Below are positions 29,807 through 39,727 of a stretch of DNA of 64,000 bases, piece by piece (the first letter of the stretch is position 1; each line of letters begins with the position of its first letter). This stretch comes from an uncultured bacterium (GTDB lineage: Bacteria; Pseudomonadota; Alphaproteobacteria; Sphingomonadales; Sphingomonadaceae). The notes beneath the pieces were generated by a model. The model ran no database searches. It saw nothing but the letters and a program-made list of their open reading frames with translations, and was not told the DNA's origin. The stretch lies in assembly GCA_942636505.2 (NCBI GenBank), contig CALOGB020000174.1, positions 186,001 through 250,000 on the forward strand, read 5' to 3'. The position numbers and the translations under genes are program-made.

Positions 29807-30916
29807 TTACTGACCGGTTTCGACAGCGGGCTTCGCATCAACCTCAGGCGTCGCGACCACCGGAGCCTCCATCAGCATATCCGAAACCGGCTTGGCCCCA
29901 GGCTCCAGGTCGCTCGGCACGAACGGCACCACGCTCGGCGGCGGGCCCGACATCCCCGCCGGATCGCCCTCGACCCGCCCGTGGAGATGGTCGATCTCCG
30001 CCTGCCGCCGGTTGAGATAGAACGACCGCGTCGCCGCATACGGATCGGGTGAATTGTCGTGCAGGTCCTTGAGCGTCTGGTCGAATTCCGACCGGTGATC
30101 GAGCGCGCCCAGGATACCCGCGGGGATCGCGTACGCCGTGCTGGTGAACGGCTTGCCAATGGCGACCGGCAGGATCAGGCGATCGACCGCACCGCCCAGA
30201 AGATCGCGGATCGTCGTCGGCCCTACCAGCGGCAGGAACAGGAACGGGCCGTTCTTGACGCCGTAATAGCCGAGCGTGTTGGCGAACCCGTTCGACCGCC
30301 GCGGCAGGTGGAACGGCTTCTTCCTGGCGACGTCGAGCACGCCGGCCACGCCGATCGTCGTGTTGATCGCGAACCGTCCGACCGTCTCCGCTGCCTTGCC
30401 CGGCTTGAACTGGAGCAGGAAGTTCAGGAAGACGATCGGCTCGCGCAGGTTGTAGAGGAAATTGTGGATGCCGCGTCGAATGGGGCTCGGCACGGTCTTC
30501 TTGTAGGTCCGCGCGACTGGGCCGATCACCGCGTCGTCGACCTTCTGCGTCACCGCGAACGACTCGGCGTTGACCGCGCGCAGCGGATCGCCCGCGGTCT
30601 CCTTGCGGCCGGTGACGATAATGTCGTTGGGCGTCCGCTGGGCGGGCGGCGTTCCCAACGGAGCGGGGCCGACCGTCGGAATGTCCTGCGTCGGCAGCCC
30701 CTGGGCGAAAATCTCGATCGCCGGAAGCGACGCGGCCAGCGCAAGCGGCGAGACCGCCATCGCCGCGACTGGCTGGAAGTCATCCGCAAACGGCGAGACT
30801 ACCGCGCCGGGCAGCGCCACGCTCGCACCGACGCCGGGCAACGCTATCGGCGCGGCCGTCACGTGAACGGGGGCAGCCGTCAACAGCATTGCGCTCATCG
30901 TTACCAGCATGTGCAC
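29807..30916 (-). CDS. mlaA: MlaA (VacJ) family protein
   Basis: A 369-residue member of the MlaA family, the outer-membrane part of the Mla system that removes phospholipids from the outer leaflet. The core runs from about residue 112 to 310: DPLRAVNAESFAVTQKVDDA, PSPIRRGIHNFLYNLREPIV, GRFAINTTIGVAGVLDVA and GPFLFLPLVGPTTIRDLLGG all match the family. The N terminus has a hydrophobic signal segment but no cysteine, so it lacks the lipobox of typical MlaA, and an unusual linker of about 90 Pro/Ala-rich residues precedes the core. The C-terminal tail is also long and Pro-rich. No other mla genes are near. Confidence 0.88.
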   Translation of the reverse strand: MHMLVTMSAMLLTAAPVHVTAAPIALPGVGASVALPGAVVSPFADDFQPVAAMAVSPLALAASLPAIEIFAQGLPTQDIPTVGPAPLGTPPAQRTPNDIIVTGRKETAGDPLRAVNAESFAVTQKVDDAVIGPVARTYKKTVPSPIRRGIHNFLYNLREPIVFLNFLLQFKPGKAAETVGRFAINTTIGVAGVLDVARKKPFHLPRRSNGFANTLGYYGVKNGPFLFLPLVGPTTIRDLLGGAVDRLILPVAIGKPFTSTAYAIPAGILGALDHRSEFDQTLKDLHDNSPDPYAATRSFYLNRRQAEIDHLHGRVEGDPAGMSGPPPSVVPFVPSDLEPGAKPVSDMLMEAPVVATPEVDAKPAVETGQ

Positions 30917-31080
30917 TCATCGCCCTGTTATCGGCCGCTCTCCTACATTGAGATGCGACGCGCCTGACATGCCCGTCGGCGCGCGTGCAGCATAGAGCCA
31001 ATCGTCATCCGCGCGTGCGGATCGAGGTTAACCGATCGCGCTGCTCACCCGGCCGAAACCGTTCCGCGGGAGCCCGTAGC

Positions 31081-31854
31081 CTAGAGCTTGCCGAACACCG
31101 CCTCGAAGCCGGCCTTGTCACCGGCAGCGAGCAACCGCGCCTGCTCGATCCAGCGATCGCGGCCCATCCGGCCGGTGAAGTTGCCAAGCTGCGCGTCGAT
31201 GCGCTGCGCCTCGCTGTCCGACAGCGCCGCCATCTCGCCGACCGTCGACACGCCCAGCGTGCCAAGCTGCGCAGCGACCTTCGGGCCAAGCCCCTTCAAC
31301 TGCGTCACGGGCCCGTCGGCATAGGACGGCGCGGGCGCAGACGGTTCGACCGGGGCCATCGCCTCGGCCGCCGGGCTCGCCTCCATCGGCGATGCGGCGG
31401 CGATCGGTTCGTCGTTCAACCGGTCGGGAGTGCTCGCGCTGTCGACCTGAGGGGCGAGCGGCGCGATCGCCGGCGGGGGCGCGATCGGGTTTGGCGTGGG
31501 TTCGACCGGCGCCGCGACGGGCTTCGGTTCGGGTGTTGGAGCAGGCGCCACCGCGGCAGGTGCGGGCGTAACCGTCCGCGTTTGCGACTGGGACTGTTCG
31601 CTACCCCGGTTTTCGTCGTTACGTTCCTCCGCGATAGGCTCAGGCGTAACACCGGCCTCCTTGGCGTGTGCGATTACGTCGCGCGTCGCCTTAGTGCGGC
31701 TGCGTTTCGCCCTGATACCCCAGATCAGCCCTATCAGGACCAGGATCGCGACGACGGCGATGATCGTGAAGTGGATCGCCGTCAGCGTGGCGATGCCATC
31801 GGGCAACAGGCTCAGGCCGGAGGTGGAGGTCGCGGAAGTTTCGTTCATTCCCAT
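31081..31854 (-). CDS. Membrane-anchored protein with C-terminal helix-hairpin-helix domain
   Basis: A 257-residue protein of unknown function. One membrane helix is at about residues 24-45 (FTIIAVVAILVLIGLIWGI), then a basic stretch, a Pro/Ala-rich linker of about 120 residues, and a C-terminal helix-hairpin-helix domain (about 185-257) with VTQLKGLGPKVAAQLGTLGV and the following WIEQARLLAAGD. Such HhH domains bind DNA or proteins and are found in the flap-endonuclease-like 5' DNA nuclease group. The layout suggests a domain held at the membrane by a flexible tether. The start at 31854 or the Met two codons on (31848) are equally likely. It lies downstream of purD on the same strand, with a repeat between. 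Confidence 0.75.
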   Translation of the reverse strand: MGMNETSATSTSGLSLLPDGIATLTAIHFTIIAVVAILVLIGLIWGIRAKRSRTKATRDVIAHAKEAGVTPEPIAEERNDENRGSEQSQSQTRTVTPAPAAVAPAPTPEPKPVAAPVEPTPNPIAPPPAIAPLAPQVDSASTPDRLNDEPIAAASPMEASPAAEAMAPVEPSAPAPSYADGPVTQLKGLGPKVAAQLGTLGVSTVGEMAALSDSEAQRIDAQLGNFTGRMGRDRWIEQARLLAAGDKAGFEAVFGKL

Positions 31855-31911
31855 ACCGTAGCGATGCGCGCGAAAGGCGGCGAGACCTAATTGGTTAGGT
31901 CGACTTGTCTG

Positions 31912-32037
31912 ATCCTCCCCCGCCAGGGGGAGGTGTCGCCGCAGGTGACGGAGGGGGAGGATACGGAACAGCGGTTGTCGCCCACCTCCCCCTCCGTCTG
32001 GCAAGCGCCAGCCACCTCCCCCTGGCGGGGGAGGATC
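31912..32037. repeat. Palindromic repeat (ATCCTCCCCCGCCAGGGGGAGG type)
   Basis: Same family as 27082-27205. ATCCTCCCCCGCCAGGGGGA opens it and CTCCCCCTGGCGGGGGAGGA closes it, with GTCTGGCAAGCGCCAGCCAC near the right arm. It sits between purD and the HhH gene. Confidence 0.88.
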
Positions 32038-32046
32038 AGGCGTGCA

Positions 32047-33309
32047 TCACCCGCGCGCGATCTCGCGCCAGCCGATGTCGCGGCGGTAGAAGCCTTCCGC
32101 GAAATCGATCGCCTCGACCGCGCGGTAGGCGTTGGCCTGCGCCGTCGCGACGTCGTCGCCAGTCGCGGTCACGGCCAGTACGCGCCCGCCCGATGCGACC
32201 AGCCCGCCATCTTCCAGCCGCGTGCCCGCATGGAACACCGTGCCCCCCGCAGCCCGCGCCGAGTCCAACCCGACGATCGCGCCACCAGCCTTGGGCGTCC
32301 CCGGATAGCCCTCCGCCGCCATAACCACTGTCAGCGCGGTTTCGTCGCTGAACTGCGCCGCGGGCATCTCGCCGAGCCGCCCCTCTGCGGTCGCCAGCAT
32401 CGTCGCCAGCAGGTCGCCCTGGAACCGCATCATCAGCACCTGCGTCTCGGGATCGCCGAACCGGGCGTTGTATTCGATCAGTTTGGGCCCCTGCGGCGTC
32501 AGCATCAGCCCTGCGTACAGCACGCCTGAGAACGGCATGCCTTCCGCCGCCATCGTAGCCACGGTCGGCGCGACGATCTCGTCGATCGCGCGCTTCTCCA
32601 GCGCCGACGTCAGCACGAGCGCAGGGCTGTACGCGCCCATTCCGCCGGTGTTCGGGCCGGTATCGCCTTCGCCGACGCGCTTGTGGTCCTGCGCGGAGCC
32701 GAACGGCATCAGCGACACGCCGTCGGTCAGCACGAACAGGCTCGCCTCCTCGCCCTCCAGGAATTCCTCGATCACCGCCTCGGCTTCCCCGTCGGCGAAC
32801 AGCGCGTCGAGCGCGGCATCGGCTTCGGCCGCGCTGAACGCGATCACCACGCCCTTGCCCGCCGCCAGTCCGTCCGCTTTGATGACGACCGGCAGCGAGA
32901 AGGTGCGGGCAAGCGCGATATCCGCCTCCTCGCGGGTCTTCACGCGGACATAGCCCGCGGTCGGGATGCCGGCGCGCAGGCACAGGTCCTTGGTGAAGCC
33001 CTTCGACCCCTCGAGCTGCGCCGCCGCCTTCGAAGGCCCGAACACCGGAACGTCCGCTGCGCGCAGCGAGTCCGCCAGCCCGTCGACCAGCGGCGCCTCG
33101 GGTCCGATCACGACCAGCCCGACCTCATGCTCGCGGACGAACGCCACCACCGCGCTATGATCCGTCGCATCGAGCGGCACGAGCGTCGCAACGCGCGCGA
33201 TCCCGGGGTTGCCCGGCGCGGCATACAGCGTATCGAGACCGCGAGATTGCACCAGCTTCCACGCGAGCGCATGTTCGCGACCCCCCGAGCCCAGCAGCAG
33301 GACGTTCAT
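32047..33309 (-). CDS. purD: Phosphoribosylamine-glycine ligase
   Basis: A 420-residue GAR synthetase, step two of purine synthesis, joining glycine to phosphoribosylamine with ATP. The N domain starts [19 protein letters not shown]. The ATP-grasp part has [34 protein letters not shown], the signature [20 protein letters not shown] and [13 protein letters not shown]. The ATG at 33309 is used because it begins the conserved fold. Its start codon overlaps that of the divergent xseA by 2 bp. Another purine gene, purH, is in the window but not adjacent. Confidence 0.96.
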   Translation of the reverse strand: MNVLLLGSGGREHALAWKLVQSRGLDTLYAAPGNPGIARVATLVPLDATDHSAVVAFVREHEVGLVVIGPEAPLVDGLADSLRAADVPVFGPSKAAAQLEGSKGFTKDLCLRAGIPTAGYVRVKTREEADIALARTFSLPVVIKADGLAAGKGVVIAFSAAEADAALDALFADGEAEAVIEEFLEGEEASLFVLTDGVSLMPFGSAQDHKRVGEGDTGPNTGGMGAYSPALVLTSALEKRAIDEIVAPTVATMAAEGMPFSGVLYAGLMLTPQGPKLIEYNARFGDPETQVLMMRFQGDLLATMLATAEGRLGEMPAAQFSDETALTVVMAAEGYPGTPKAGGAIVGLDSARAAGGTVFHAGTRLEDGGLVASGGRVLAVTATGDDVATAQANAYRAVEAIDFAEGFYRRDIGWREIARG

Positions 33310-34732
33310 GCCCGATCCCTTTTCCGATGATGTGTCCAGCGACATGGGCCGGCTGGTAGCCGAGCAAGTCCCCGGCGACAACGCACTCGCCATGTCGGTC
33401 GGCGAACTCGCGTTCAAGCTGAAGCGGATGGTCGAGGGCGAATTCGGCCATGTCCGCCTGCGCGGCGAGATATCGGGCTGGAAACGCGTCGCCTCCGGGC
33501 ATTGCTACATGTCGCTCAAGGACGATCAGGCGGTGATCGACGGCGTCATCTGGAAGGGCAATGCGTCGAGCCTCGCCTTCGTCCCGCAGGACGGCATAGA
33601 GGTGATCGCGACCGGCAAGCTCACCACCTATCCCGGCCGCTCGAAATACCAGATCGTCATCGAGCGGATGGAGCTGGCGGGCGCCGGCGCGCTGATGGCG
33701 CTGCTGGAGAAACTGAAGGCGAAGCTGGCGGGCGAGGGGCTGTTCGACGGCACGCGGAAAAAGCGCCTGCCGTTCATGCCGAAGGTGATCGGCGTCGTCA
33801 CCTCGGGCACCGGTGCGGTGATCCGCGACATCCTCCACCGGCTCGAGGATCGTTGCCCGACGCACGTGATCGTCTGGCCGGTGAAGGTGCAGGGCGAGGG
33901 CTCGGCGGCCGAGATCGCCGCCGCGGTGCGCGGGTTCGACGCAATTCAGCCGGGCGGCCCGGTGCCGCGCCCCGACCTTGTCATCGTCGCGCGCGGCGGT
34001 GGCTCGGTCGAGGATCTGTGGTCGTTCAACGAGGAAGTTGTGGTCCGCGCGGTCGCCGCCTGCACGATCCCGATCATCTCCGCCGTCGGCCACGAGACCG
34101 ACACCACCTTGTGCGATTTCGCCGCCGACCTGCGTGCGCCGACACCGACCGCAGCCGCCGAAATCGCGGTACCGGTGCTCGCCGACCTGCGCCTGACGAT
34201 CGACAGCCACCGCAACCGTACCGAGCGGTGCGCTCGGCGGCATGTCGAGCGTGGGCGCGAGCGGCTCGATGCGTTGGCGCGGCTGCTCCCCAAGCGCGAC
34301 CAGTTGCTCGGGCCGCAGCGGCAGCGCGCAGACGATTTCGGCCAGCGTCTGGATCGCGGCCTCGAACGTCGCTTGACGCTAGCGCGCGGCAGTCTCGATC
34401 GTTCGGGCGCCGCGCTCCGACCTGCCACTTTGGAGCGCAAACTCGAAGCCAAGCGCGCGCAGCTCGACGCGACGTGGCGGCTCGTCCAGTCGCTCAACCC
34501 CGACGCGATCCTCGACCGCGGCTATGCCCGCGTCACCGCCCGCCCCGGCGGCGAGACGCTCGCGTCCGCCACATCGGCGCGCGACGCGGGGACGCTGACG
34601 CTCCACTTCCGCGACGGCGTGGTGGACGCGGTGACGGACACCGGCCTTGAGCGCCCCGCCGCCAAAACCTATGCTGCCCCCAAGGCCAAGCCCGCGCCCG
34701 ACGCGCCGCCACGCCAGCCAACCTTGCTATAA
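33308..34732 (+). CDS. xseA: Exodeoxyribonuclease VII large subunit
   Basis: A 474-residue XseA. The OB-fold DNA-binding domain is N-terminal ([40 protein letters not shown]), followed by the catalytic domain with [38 protein letters not shown] and [20 protein letters not shown] and a helical C-terminal region. With XseB it degrades single-stranded DNA in both directions. XseB is not in the window. The first ATG at 33308 forms CATG with the purD start on the other strand; Met at 33344 and 33392 are later alternatives that would still keep the OB fold. Confidence 0.94.
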   Translation: MPDPFSDDVSSDMGRLVAEQVPGDNALAMSVGELAFKLKRMVEGEFGHVRLRGEISGWKRVASGHCYMSLKDDQAVIDGVIWKGNASSLAFVPQDGIEVIATGKLTTYPGRSKYQIVIERMELAGAGALMALLEKLKAKLAGEGLFDGTRKKRLPFMPKVIGVVTSGTGAVIRDILHRLEDRCPTHVIVWPVKVQGEGSAAEIAAAVRGFDAIQPGGPVPRPDLVIVARGGGSVEDLWSFNEEVVVRAVAACTIPIISAVGHETDTTLCDFAADLRAPTPTAAAEIAVPVLADLRLTIDSHRNRTERCARRHVERGRERLDALARLLPKRDQLLGPQRQRADDFGQRLDRGLERRLTLARGSLDRSGAALRPATLERKLEAKRAQLDATWRLVQSLNPDAILDRGYARVTARPGGETLASATSARDAGTLTLHFRDGVVDAVTDTGLERPAAKTYAAPKAKPAPDAPPRQPTLL

Positions 34733-34745
34733 AAGAAGACCCGCC

Positions 34746-34946
34746 ATGCTGATGTCCAACTCCGACCGCGCCGCGCGCTTGCATTATATGGCCAACGGTT
34801 TCCGCGTGCTCAGCCCCGGCGACCACGTCGCCTGCGCCGCCACCGGCCACCGCATCGCGCTGGAGGACCTGCGCTATTGGAGCGTAGCGCGCCAGGAAGC
34901 CTATTCCACCGCGATGGCTGCCAGCGAAGCGATGGCCCCACGATGA
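34746..34946 (+). CDS. DUF2093 domain protein
   Basis: A 66-residue protein of the DUF2093 family, found in Alphaproteobacteria and of unknown function. It has LHYMANGFRVLSPGDHVACA, TGHRIALEDLRYWSVARQEA, the family core (FRVLRPGDFVRCAVTG-like plus RYWSV). It sits 13 bp after xseA and overlaps the M23 peptidase gene start by 4 bp (ATGA), so all three are probably one transcript. Confidence 0.85.
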   Translation: MLMSNSDRAARLHYMANGFRVLSPGDHVACAATGHRIALEDLRYWSVARQEAYSTAMAASEAMAPR

Positions 34947-35785
34947 TCCGCGCGGCGGTGCTCGTCCTGTTGGCTGCATCCGGTGTCGCCGCCCAGCAAG
35001 CACCGCCGTCGAATACCGCGTCCCAGTCCGCCTTCCGCTGGACCGGCACGCTCAGCCAGGGCGGCCTGATCCTTGGCGCCGCCCCCGACGGCGCGCGCAC
35101 GCTGACGCTGAACGGCAAGCCGATCGTGCTATCCCCAGACGGCCGCTTCATCGCCGGTTTCGACCGCGACGCGGGGCCGCAAGCGACACTGACGGCCACG
35201 CTCGCCGACGGCCGCACCATATCCCAGCCGCTGACGATTGCGCCTAGAGCCTGGCGGATCGAGCGCCTCGACACGCTACCCAAATTCCCTGCGCCCGACC
35301 CGGTCTTCGCGCAACTGCGCCCACCCGAACTCGCCCAGATCGTCGCTGCGCGCGCGCGCACCACCGACGCACAGGGCTGGCGCCAGGCGTTCGCCTGGCC
35401 CGCGACCGGCCGCATCTCCGGCCTGTTCGGCGCGCAGCGCATCTATAAGGGCGAACCCGGCAGCTATCATTCGGGCACCGACATCGCCAAGCCAACCGGC
35501 ACGATAGTCACCGCCCCCGCCGACGGCGTCGTAATCCTCGCGTCGGACCACCCCTTCACGCTGGAGGGCAACCTCCTGATGCTCGACCACGGCATGGGCC
35601 TCAACAGCGCGTTCCTGCATCTGTCGCGTATCGACGTGAAACCCGGCGATCACGTCCGCCAAGGTCAGCCGATCGGCGCCGTCGGCATGACCGGCCGCGC
35701 CACCGGCCCCCATCTCCACTGGGCGCTACGATGGCGCGACGCCAAGCTGGACCCGATGCTGGTGGCGGGTGTGATGCGACCGTAG
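34943..35785 (+). CDS. M23 family metallopeptidase (LytM domain)
   Basis: A 280-residue secreted peptidase. Signal peptide MIRAAVLVLLAASGVAAQ. After a beta-rich N domain (about residues 25-120) comes the LytM/M23 zinc peptidase domain at about 160-270: SYHSGTDIAKPTGT supplies the His and Asp ligands and GPHLHWALRW the H-x-H pair, so the active site looks complete. It is expected to cut peptidoglycan cross-bridges in the periplasm. Its ATG overlaps the DUF2093 stop. Placement after xseA-DUF2093 is seen in other sphingomonad-like genomes as far as I recall. Confidence 0.92.
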   Translation: MIRAAVLVLLAASGVAAQQAPPSNTASQSAFRWTGTLSQGGLILGAAPDGARTLTLNGKPIVLSPDGRFIAGFDRDAGPQATLTATLADGRTISQPLTIAPRAWRIERLDTLPKFPAPDPVFAQLRPPELAQIVAARARTTDAQGWRQAFAWPATGRISGLFGAQRIYKGEPGSYHSGTDIAKPTGTIVTAPADGVVILASDHPFTLEGNLLMLDHGMGLNSAFLHLSRIDVKPGDHVRQGQPIGAVGMTGRATGPHLHWALRWRDAKLDPMLVAGVMRP

Positions 35786-35796
35786 GTGACGAGCGC

Positions 35797-36318
35797 TCAG
35801 TTCAGGCGCTTCGCCTTCACACCTGGCTGGCCGCCCACGCTCAGCCTAAAACTCCCCAAGGCTCCGCGCTTAATGACAACTTTATCGTTTGCCCGTGGAC
35901 GCCGCGCGATCGTGTAATCATCTGTCTGGATCCATCGCGCGCCATCGGCCAGTTGGAAACTCCATCGGCCAGCGCCGTCCACCGACGCACCGGCGAGAGT
36001 CGTCTCGATCTGCGGTAGGTCGTTAGCGTTGCCGAACAAGCCGGTATCGGGCAGCGTGATCCCAAACAGATTTCGGCGCGTTTCGCGAACCTGTTGCTGA
36101 TCGATGACGACGACCGCTTGATCGGCTTCCGCGGTATCCAGCGCCGCCACCGAGTGATCGAAGCAGGCCAGCCGCGCCAGTGGCTCGGTCACGGTGCGGC
36201 ATTGCGTAACGGCAACCAGCAGCGGGGACCGCTCCGCCTTGCGCGGCTTGGATGCCGCGGCCGCCGGATGCAGCGCCATGATCATCAAGCTCGAAATTGC
36301 CAGAATCGTGATCCGCAT
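35797..36318 (-). CDS. Secreted hypothetical protein with RLACFD motif
   Basis: A 173-residue protein with a signal peptide (ITILAISSLMIMALHPAAA). After it comes QCRTVTEPLARLACFD, a Cys-x-n-R-L-A-C-(Y/F)-D pattern that in other small periplasmic proteins (including VasI/T6SS-linked ones) forms a disulfide-bonded start. The second half is probably beta-rich (GRWSFQLADGARWIQTDDYT, VVIKRGALGSFRLSVGGQPG). No type VI genes are near, so a generic envelope protein is more likely. It converges on the M23 peptidase gene with a gap of 11 bp. Confidence 0.7.
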   Translation of the reverse strand: MRITILAISSLMIMALHPAAAASKPRKAERSPLLVAVTQCRTVTEPLARLACFDHSVAALDTAEADQAVVVIDQQQVRETRRNLFGITLPDTGLFGNANDLPQIETTLAGASVDGAGRWSFQLADGARWIQTDDYTIARRPRANDKVVIKRGALGSFRLSVGGQPGVKAKRLN

Positions 36319-36521
36319 GGGCGTCCTACATCGTTAGCGAGAAGCGTCGGAATAGGCAGCGCCGGTCAGAGCGGCAAGTCCATCACATGCAGCATTCCGT
36401 TACGGCATCGTCCCGAAATTGTGGCCATTGGGTAACATGACTGTCGTAATGCGACGAGTGGCAGCGATCCTGTACTTTTCTTTTGGACAAGGCAGCTCTG
36501 ACTTGCGAAATCGCTGCCAGC

Positions 36522-36539
36522 TGCGGTCGGGCGACCGCA
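36522..36539 (+). promoter_or_regulatory. Perfect hairpin in the leader of the TonB receptor gene
   Basis: TGCGGTCG-GG-CGACCGCA is an 8-bp perfect inverted repeat 54 bp before the start codon at 36593. It may be an operator or an mRNA hairpin. The 274 bp gap 36319-36592 otherwise shows no gene; AAAGGGA at 36577-36583 is the ribosome-binding site. Confidence 0.4.
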
Positions 36540-36592
36540 CAATAGATCGTATCGGCCGGAAACGTTCGCCGATATTAAAGGGATAGACCACC

Positions 36593-39500
36593 ATGCGAAA
36601 CCATATGTTTCGAGACTGCCTGCTCGCGTCGACGATGATCGCGGGTGCCGTGATTGCATTGCCGGTCTACGCGCAGACCACCCCAGCACCCGCGCCGCAG
36701 GGCACGACGAGTGACGACGGTGCAGCATCGACCACGCCGGCGATCTCCAACACGCCTAGCCAGGATCCCGCAGCCGCCGGCACCGCGGGCGGCGGCGATA
36801 TCGTCGTCACCGGTTCGCGCATCTCGAACCCGAACTTGACGTCGGCGAGCCCGATAACGGTCGTCAATGCTGCAGATATCAAGCTGCGCGGCGCGACGCG
36901 TATCGAGGACGTGCTCAACAGCCTGCCGTCGTCGTTCGCAACGCAGACCTCGTCGGTGTCGAACGGTTCGACCGGTACCGCGACGATCAATCTTCGCAAC
37001 CTCGGTGAATCGCGCACGCTGGTGCTGGTCAACGGCCGCCGCCTGATGCCGGGCAACCCATCGTCGAGCAGCACGGCCAGCGCCGCTGCCGACGTCAACA
37101 TGATCCCGGCCTCGCTGTTGAAGCGCGTCGACGTGCTCACCGGCGGCGCGGGTTCAGTCTATGGTTCGGACGCCATAGGCGGCGTCGTCAACTTCGTGCT
37201 CGACACCGATTACGAAGGTTTCAGCGTCGATACCTCGGGCGGTATCTACAACCACAACAACCGCAGTGAGCGCTTCCAGGCACTGTCGGCGGCGAGCGGC
37301 AACCCCGCTCCGAGCGGCCAAGCGTTCGACGGCACGCAGTTCGACATCAACTTCAAGGTCGGTGCCGGCACCAGCGACGGTCGCGGCCATGTTGTCGGCT
37401 ACGGCGGCTACCGCAAGATCGGCGCGATCCTGCAGGGTTCGCGCGATTACAGCTCGTGCGGCCTGAACACCCCGGGCGCCGGCGGTAACGACTATGTCTG
37501 CGGTGGATCGCCAACCGCGTTTCCGGCCAACTTCACGCTGGGCGATGCTAGAGAGGGCGGTCCTCCGACCGGTTACACGCTGAACTCCGCAGGTCAGCTC
37601 GTGGCGGGGCGTACGCTCTACAATGCCAACCCGCTGAACTACTACCAGCGTCCCGACAAGCGCTACACGGCTGGCTTCCTCGCCAATTATGAAGTCAGCA
37701 AGGCGTTCAAGCCTTACGCCGAATTCATGTTCATGGATGATCGCTCGACCGCCCAGATCGCGCCATCGGGTAATTTCAGCAACACCACGGTTCTGAACAG
37801 CAACAATCCGTTCCTCTCGGCGGCTCAGCGGGCGACCTTCTTCCGCGACACCAATCTGGTTCGGGATGCGAACGGCAACGTCATCAACCTGACGAACCCC
37901 GATGGTACTCAGTATCAGCAGGCGAGCGTCCAGATCGGTCGTCGCAACGTCGAGGGCGGCGGTCGTCAGGCCGATCTCCGTCACACCCAGTATCGCTTCG
38001 TAGCGGGTGCACGCGGCGACATCGACAAGGGCATCTCGTACGAAGCGTATGGCCAGTTCGGCAGCACCGTGTTCAACCAGGTGTATCGCAACGAGTTCTC
38101 GGTTTCGCGCACGACCCGCGCACTCGACGCGATCACCGACACGCGTCCGGGTTCGGCCACGCTTGGCCAGGCGGTTTGCCGCTCGGTCGTCGACGGCACC
38201 GATCCGAACTGCGTCCCGCTCAACATCTTCGGTTCCGCGGGCATCACCCCGGCGGCACTGGGTTATGTCCAGACCCCAGGCTTCCAGTCGGGCGAGAACA
38301 AGGAAAAGGTCGTCAACGCGTCGATGACCTTCAAGGGTGGTGAATATGGCGTCCAGTCGCCGTTCGCCAGCGAAGGCATCGCGCTGAACGTTGGTGGCGA
38401 ATACCGCAAGGAGTCGCTCGTTCTCGAAGTCGACAATGCCTTCCTGAGCGGCGATCTCGCCGGCCAGGGCGGCGCGACGTTGCCGATCCGTGGCAGCTAC
38501 GACGTGAAGGAAGTGTTCGGCGAACTTCAGGTTCCGCTCGTCAGCGATCGCCCGTTCTTCAACGAACTGACGGTCAATGGCGGCTACCGCTATTCGAGCT
38601 ACAGCACGGCGGGTTCGGCGAGCTCGTACAAGGGCGAGATCGTCTGGGCGCCGATCTCCGATATCCGCTTCCGTGGCGGCTATAACCGTGCGGTCCGTGC
38701 TCCGAATACGCAGGAACTGTTCGCAACCCAGTCGGTGCAGATCGACGGTGCAACCGATCCTTGCGCTGGTCCGCGCGTCAATGGTCTCGTCAATGGCAAT
38801 ACGGCTGCACAATGTGCGCTCACCGGTGTCGCGGCAAACCAGTTCGGTCTGGTTCAGCCAAACGAGTCCGAGCAGTATAACGGCCTGCTGGGCGGCAACC
38901 CGAACCTGAAGCCCGAAAAGGCCGACACGTTCACCGCTGGCGTGATCCTGCGTCCTTCGTTCCTGCCGGGCTTCAACCTGTCGGTCGATGGTTTCCGGAT
39001 CAAGCTGAAGGATCGGATTGGTGTCATCGGCGCGGATACGACCATTGCACAGTGCCTTGCGACCGGTGATCAGGCGCTCTGCAGCCTGATCAAGCGCGGT
39101 ACCAACGGTACGCTGTTCCAGGGTACGAGCGGTTACATCATCGATACCAACGTCAACGCTGGGTCACTCTTGACTCAGGGCATCGAGACGTCGGCCGGGT
39201 ATACCTACCGTTCGGACAGCATCGGCACGATCGGGCTTTCGTTCAACGGCACGTACGTCGACAAGTTCACGTCGGACAAGGCCGGCGCGAAGTTCGACTG
39301 CGCGGGCCTGTACGGCGCGCAGTGCGGCTACCCGATGTCCAAGTGGCGTCACCAGGCCCGCATCTCGCTGACCACGCCGAACGGCATTGGTCTGTCGGGG
39401 AACTGGCGTTATCTGTCGGCCACCAAGTTCGAGCGTACCAGCAGCGATGCCGATCTTGCTGCGCCGTTCTTCGTCAATGATGCCCGCGTGAAGGCGCAGA

Positions 39501-39703
39501 ACTACTTCGATCTCGCCGCAACGGTGCGGGTCGCGGACAAGTTCACCTACCGCATGGGTGTCAACAACATCCTCGACAAGACGCCGCCGATCCTCAGCGC
39601 GACGGCTTCGCCGATCGGTTCGTTCGGCAACGGCAACACTTACCCAGGCATCTACGAAGCGATCGGTCGCTACCTGTTCGTTGGTCTGACCATCGACATG
39701 TAA
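36593..39703 (+). CDS. TonB-dependent receptor
   Basis: A 1036-residue outer-membrane active transporter. Signal peptide to about residue 28 (AGAVIALPVYAQ), a Pro/Thr-rich linker, then the TonB box region DIVVTGSRI at about 70-78. The plug domain (about 85-205) includes RIEDVLNSLPSSFATQTSSV, NLRNLGESRTLVLVNGRRLM and GSDAIGGVVNFVLDTDYEGF. The remainder is a 22-stranded barrel with long loops, ending in RYLFVGLTIDM. Substrate is unknown; receptors of this size in sphingomonads often take up oligosaccharides or siderophores. No SusD-like or FecR/FecI gene is adjacent. A terminator follows at 39728-39763. Confidence 0.93.
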   Translation: MRNHMFRDCLLASTMIAGAVIALPVYAQTTPAPAPQGTTSDDGAASTTPAISNTPSQDPAAAGTAGGGDIVVTGSRISNPNLTSASPITVVNAADIKLRGATRIEDVLNSLPSSFATQTSSVSNGSTGTATINLRNLGESRTLVLVNGRRLMPGNPSSSSTASAAADVNMIPASLLKRVDVLTGGAGSVYGSDAIGGVVNFVLDTDYEGFSVDTSGGIYNHNNRSERFQALSAASGNPAPSGQAFDGTQFDINFKVGAGTSDGRGHVVGYGGYRKIGAILQGSRDYSSCGLNTPGAGGNDYVCGGSPTAFPANFTLGDAREGGPPTGYTLNSAGQLVAGRTLYNANPLNYYQRPDKRYTAGFLANYEVSKAFKPYAEFMFMDDRSTAQIAPSGNFSNTTVLNSNNPFLSAAQRATFFRDTNLVRDANGNVINLTNPDGTQYQQASVQIGRRNVEGGGRQADLRHTQYRFVAGARGDIDKGISYEAYGQFGSTVFNQVYRNEFSVSRTTRALDAITDTRPGSATLGQAVCRSVVDGTDPNCVPLNIFGSAGITPAALGYVQTPGFQSGENKEKVVNASMTFKGGEYGVQSPFASEGIALNVGGEYRKESLVLEVDNAFLSGDLAGQGGATLPIRGSYDVKEVFGELQVPLVSDRPFFNELTVNGGYRYSSYSTAGSASSYKGEIVWAPISDIRFRGGYNRAVRAPNTQELFATQSVQIDGATDPCAGPRVNGLVNGNTAAQCALTGVAANQFGLVQPNESEQYNGLLGGNPNLKPEKADTFTAGVILRPSFLPGFNLSVDGFRIKLKDRIGVIGADTTIAQCLATGDQALCSLIKRGTNGTLFQGTSGYIIDTNVNAGSLLTQGIETSAGYTYRSDSIGTIGLSFNGTYVDKFTSDKAGAKFDCAGLYGAQCGYPMSKWRHQARISLTTPNGIGLSGNWRYLSATKFERTSSDADLAAPFFVNDARVKAQNYFDLAATVRVADKFTYRMGVNNILDKTPPILSATASPIGSFGNGNTYPGIYEAIGRYLFVGLTIDM

Positions 39704-39727
39704 TCGATCCTACGAGACCAAGAAAAA

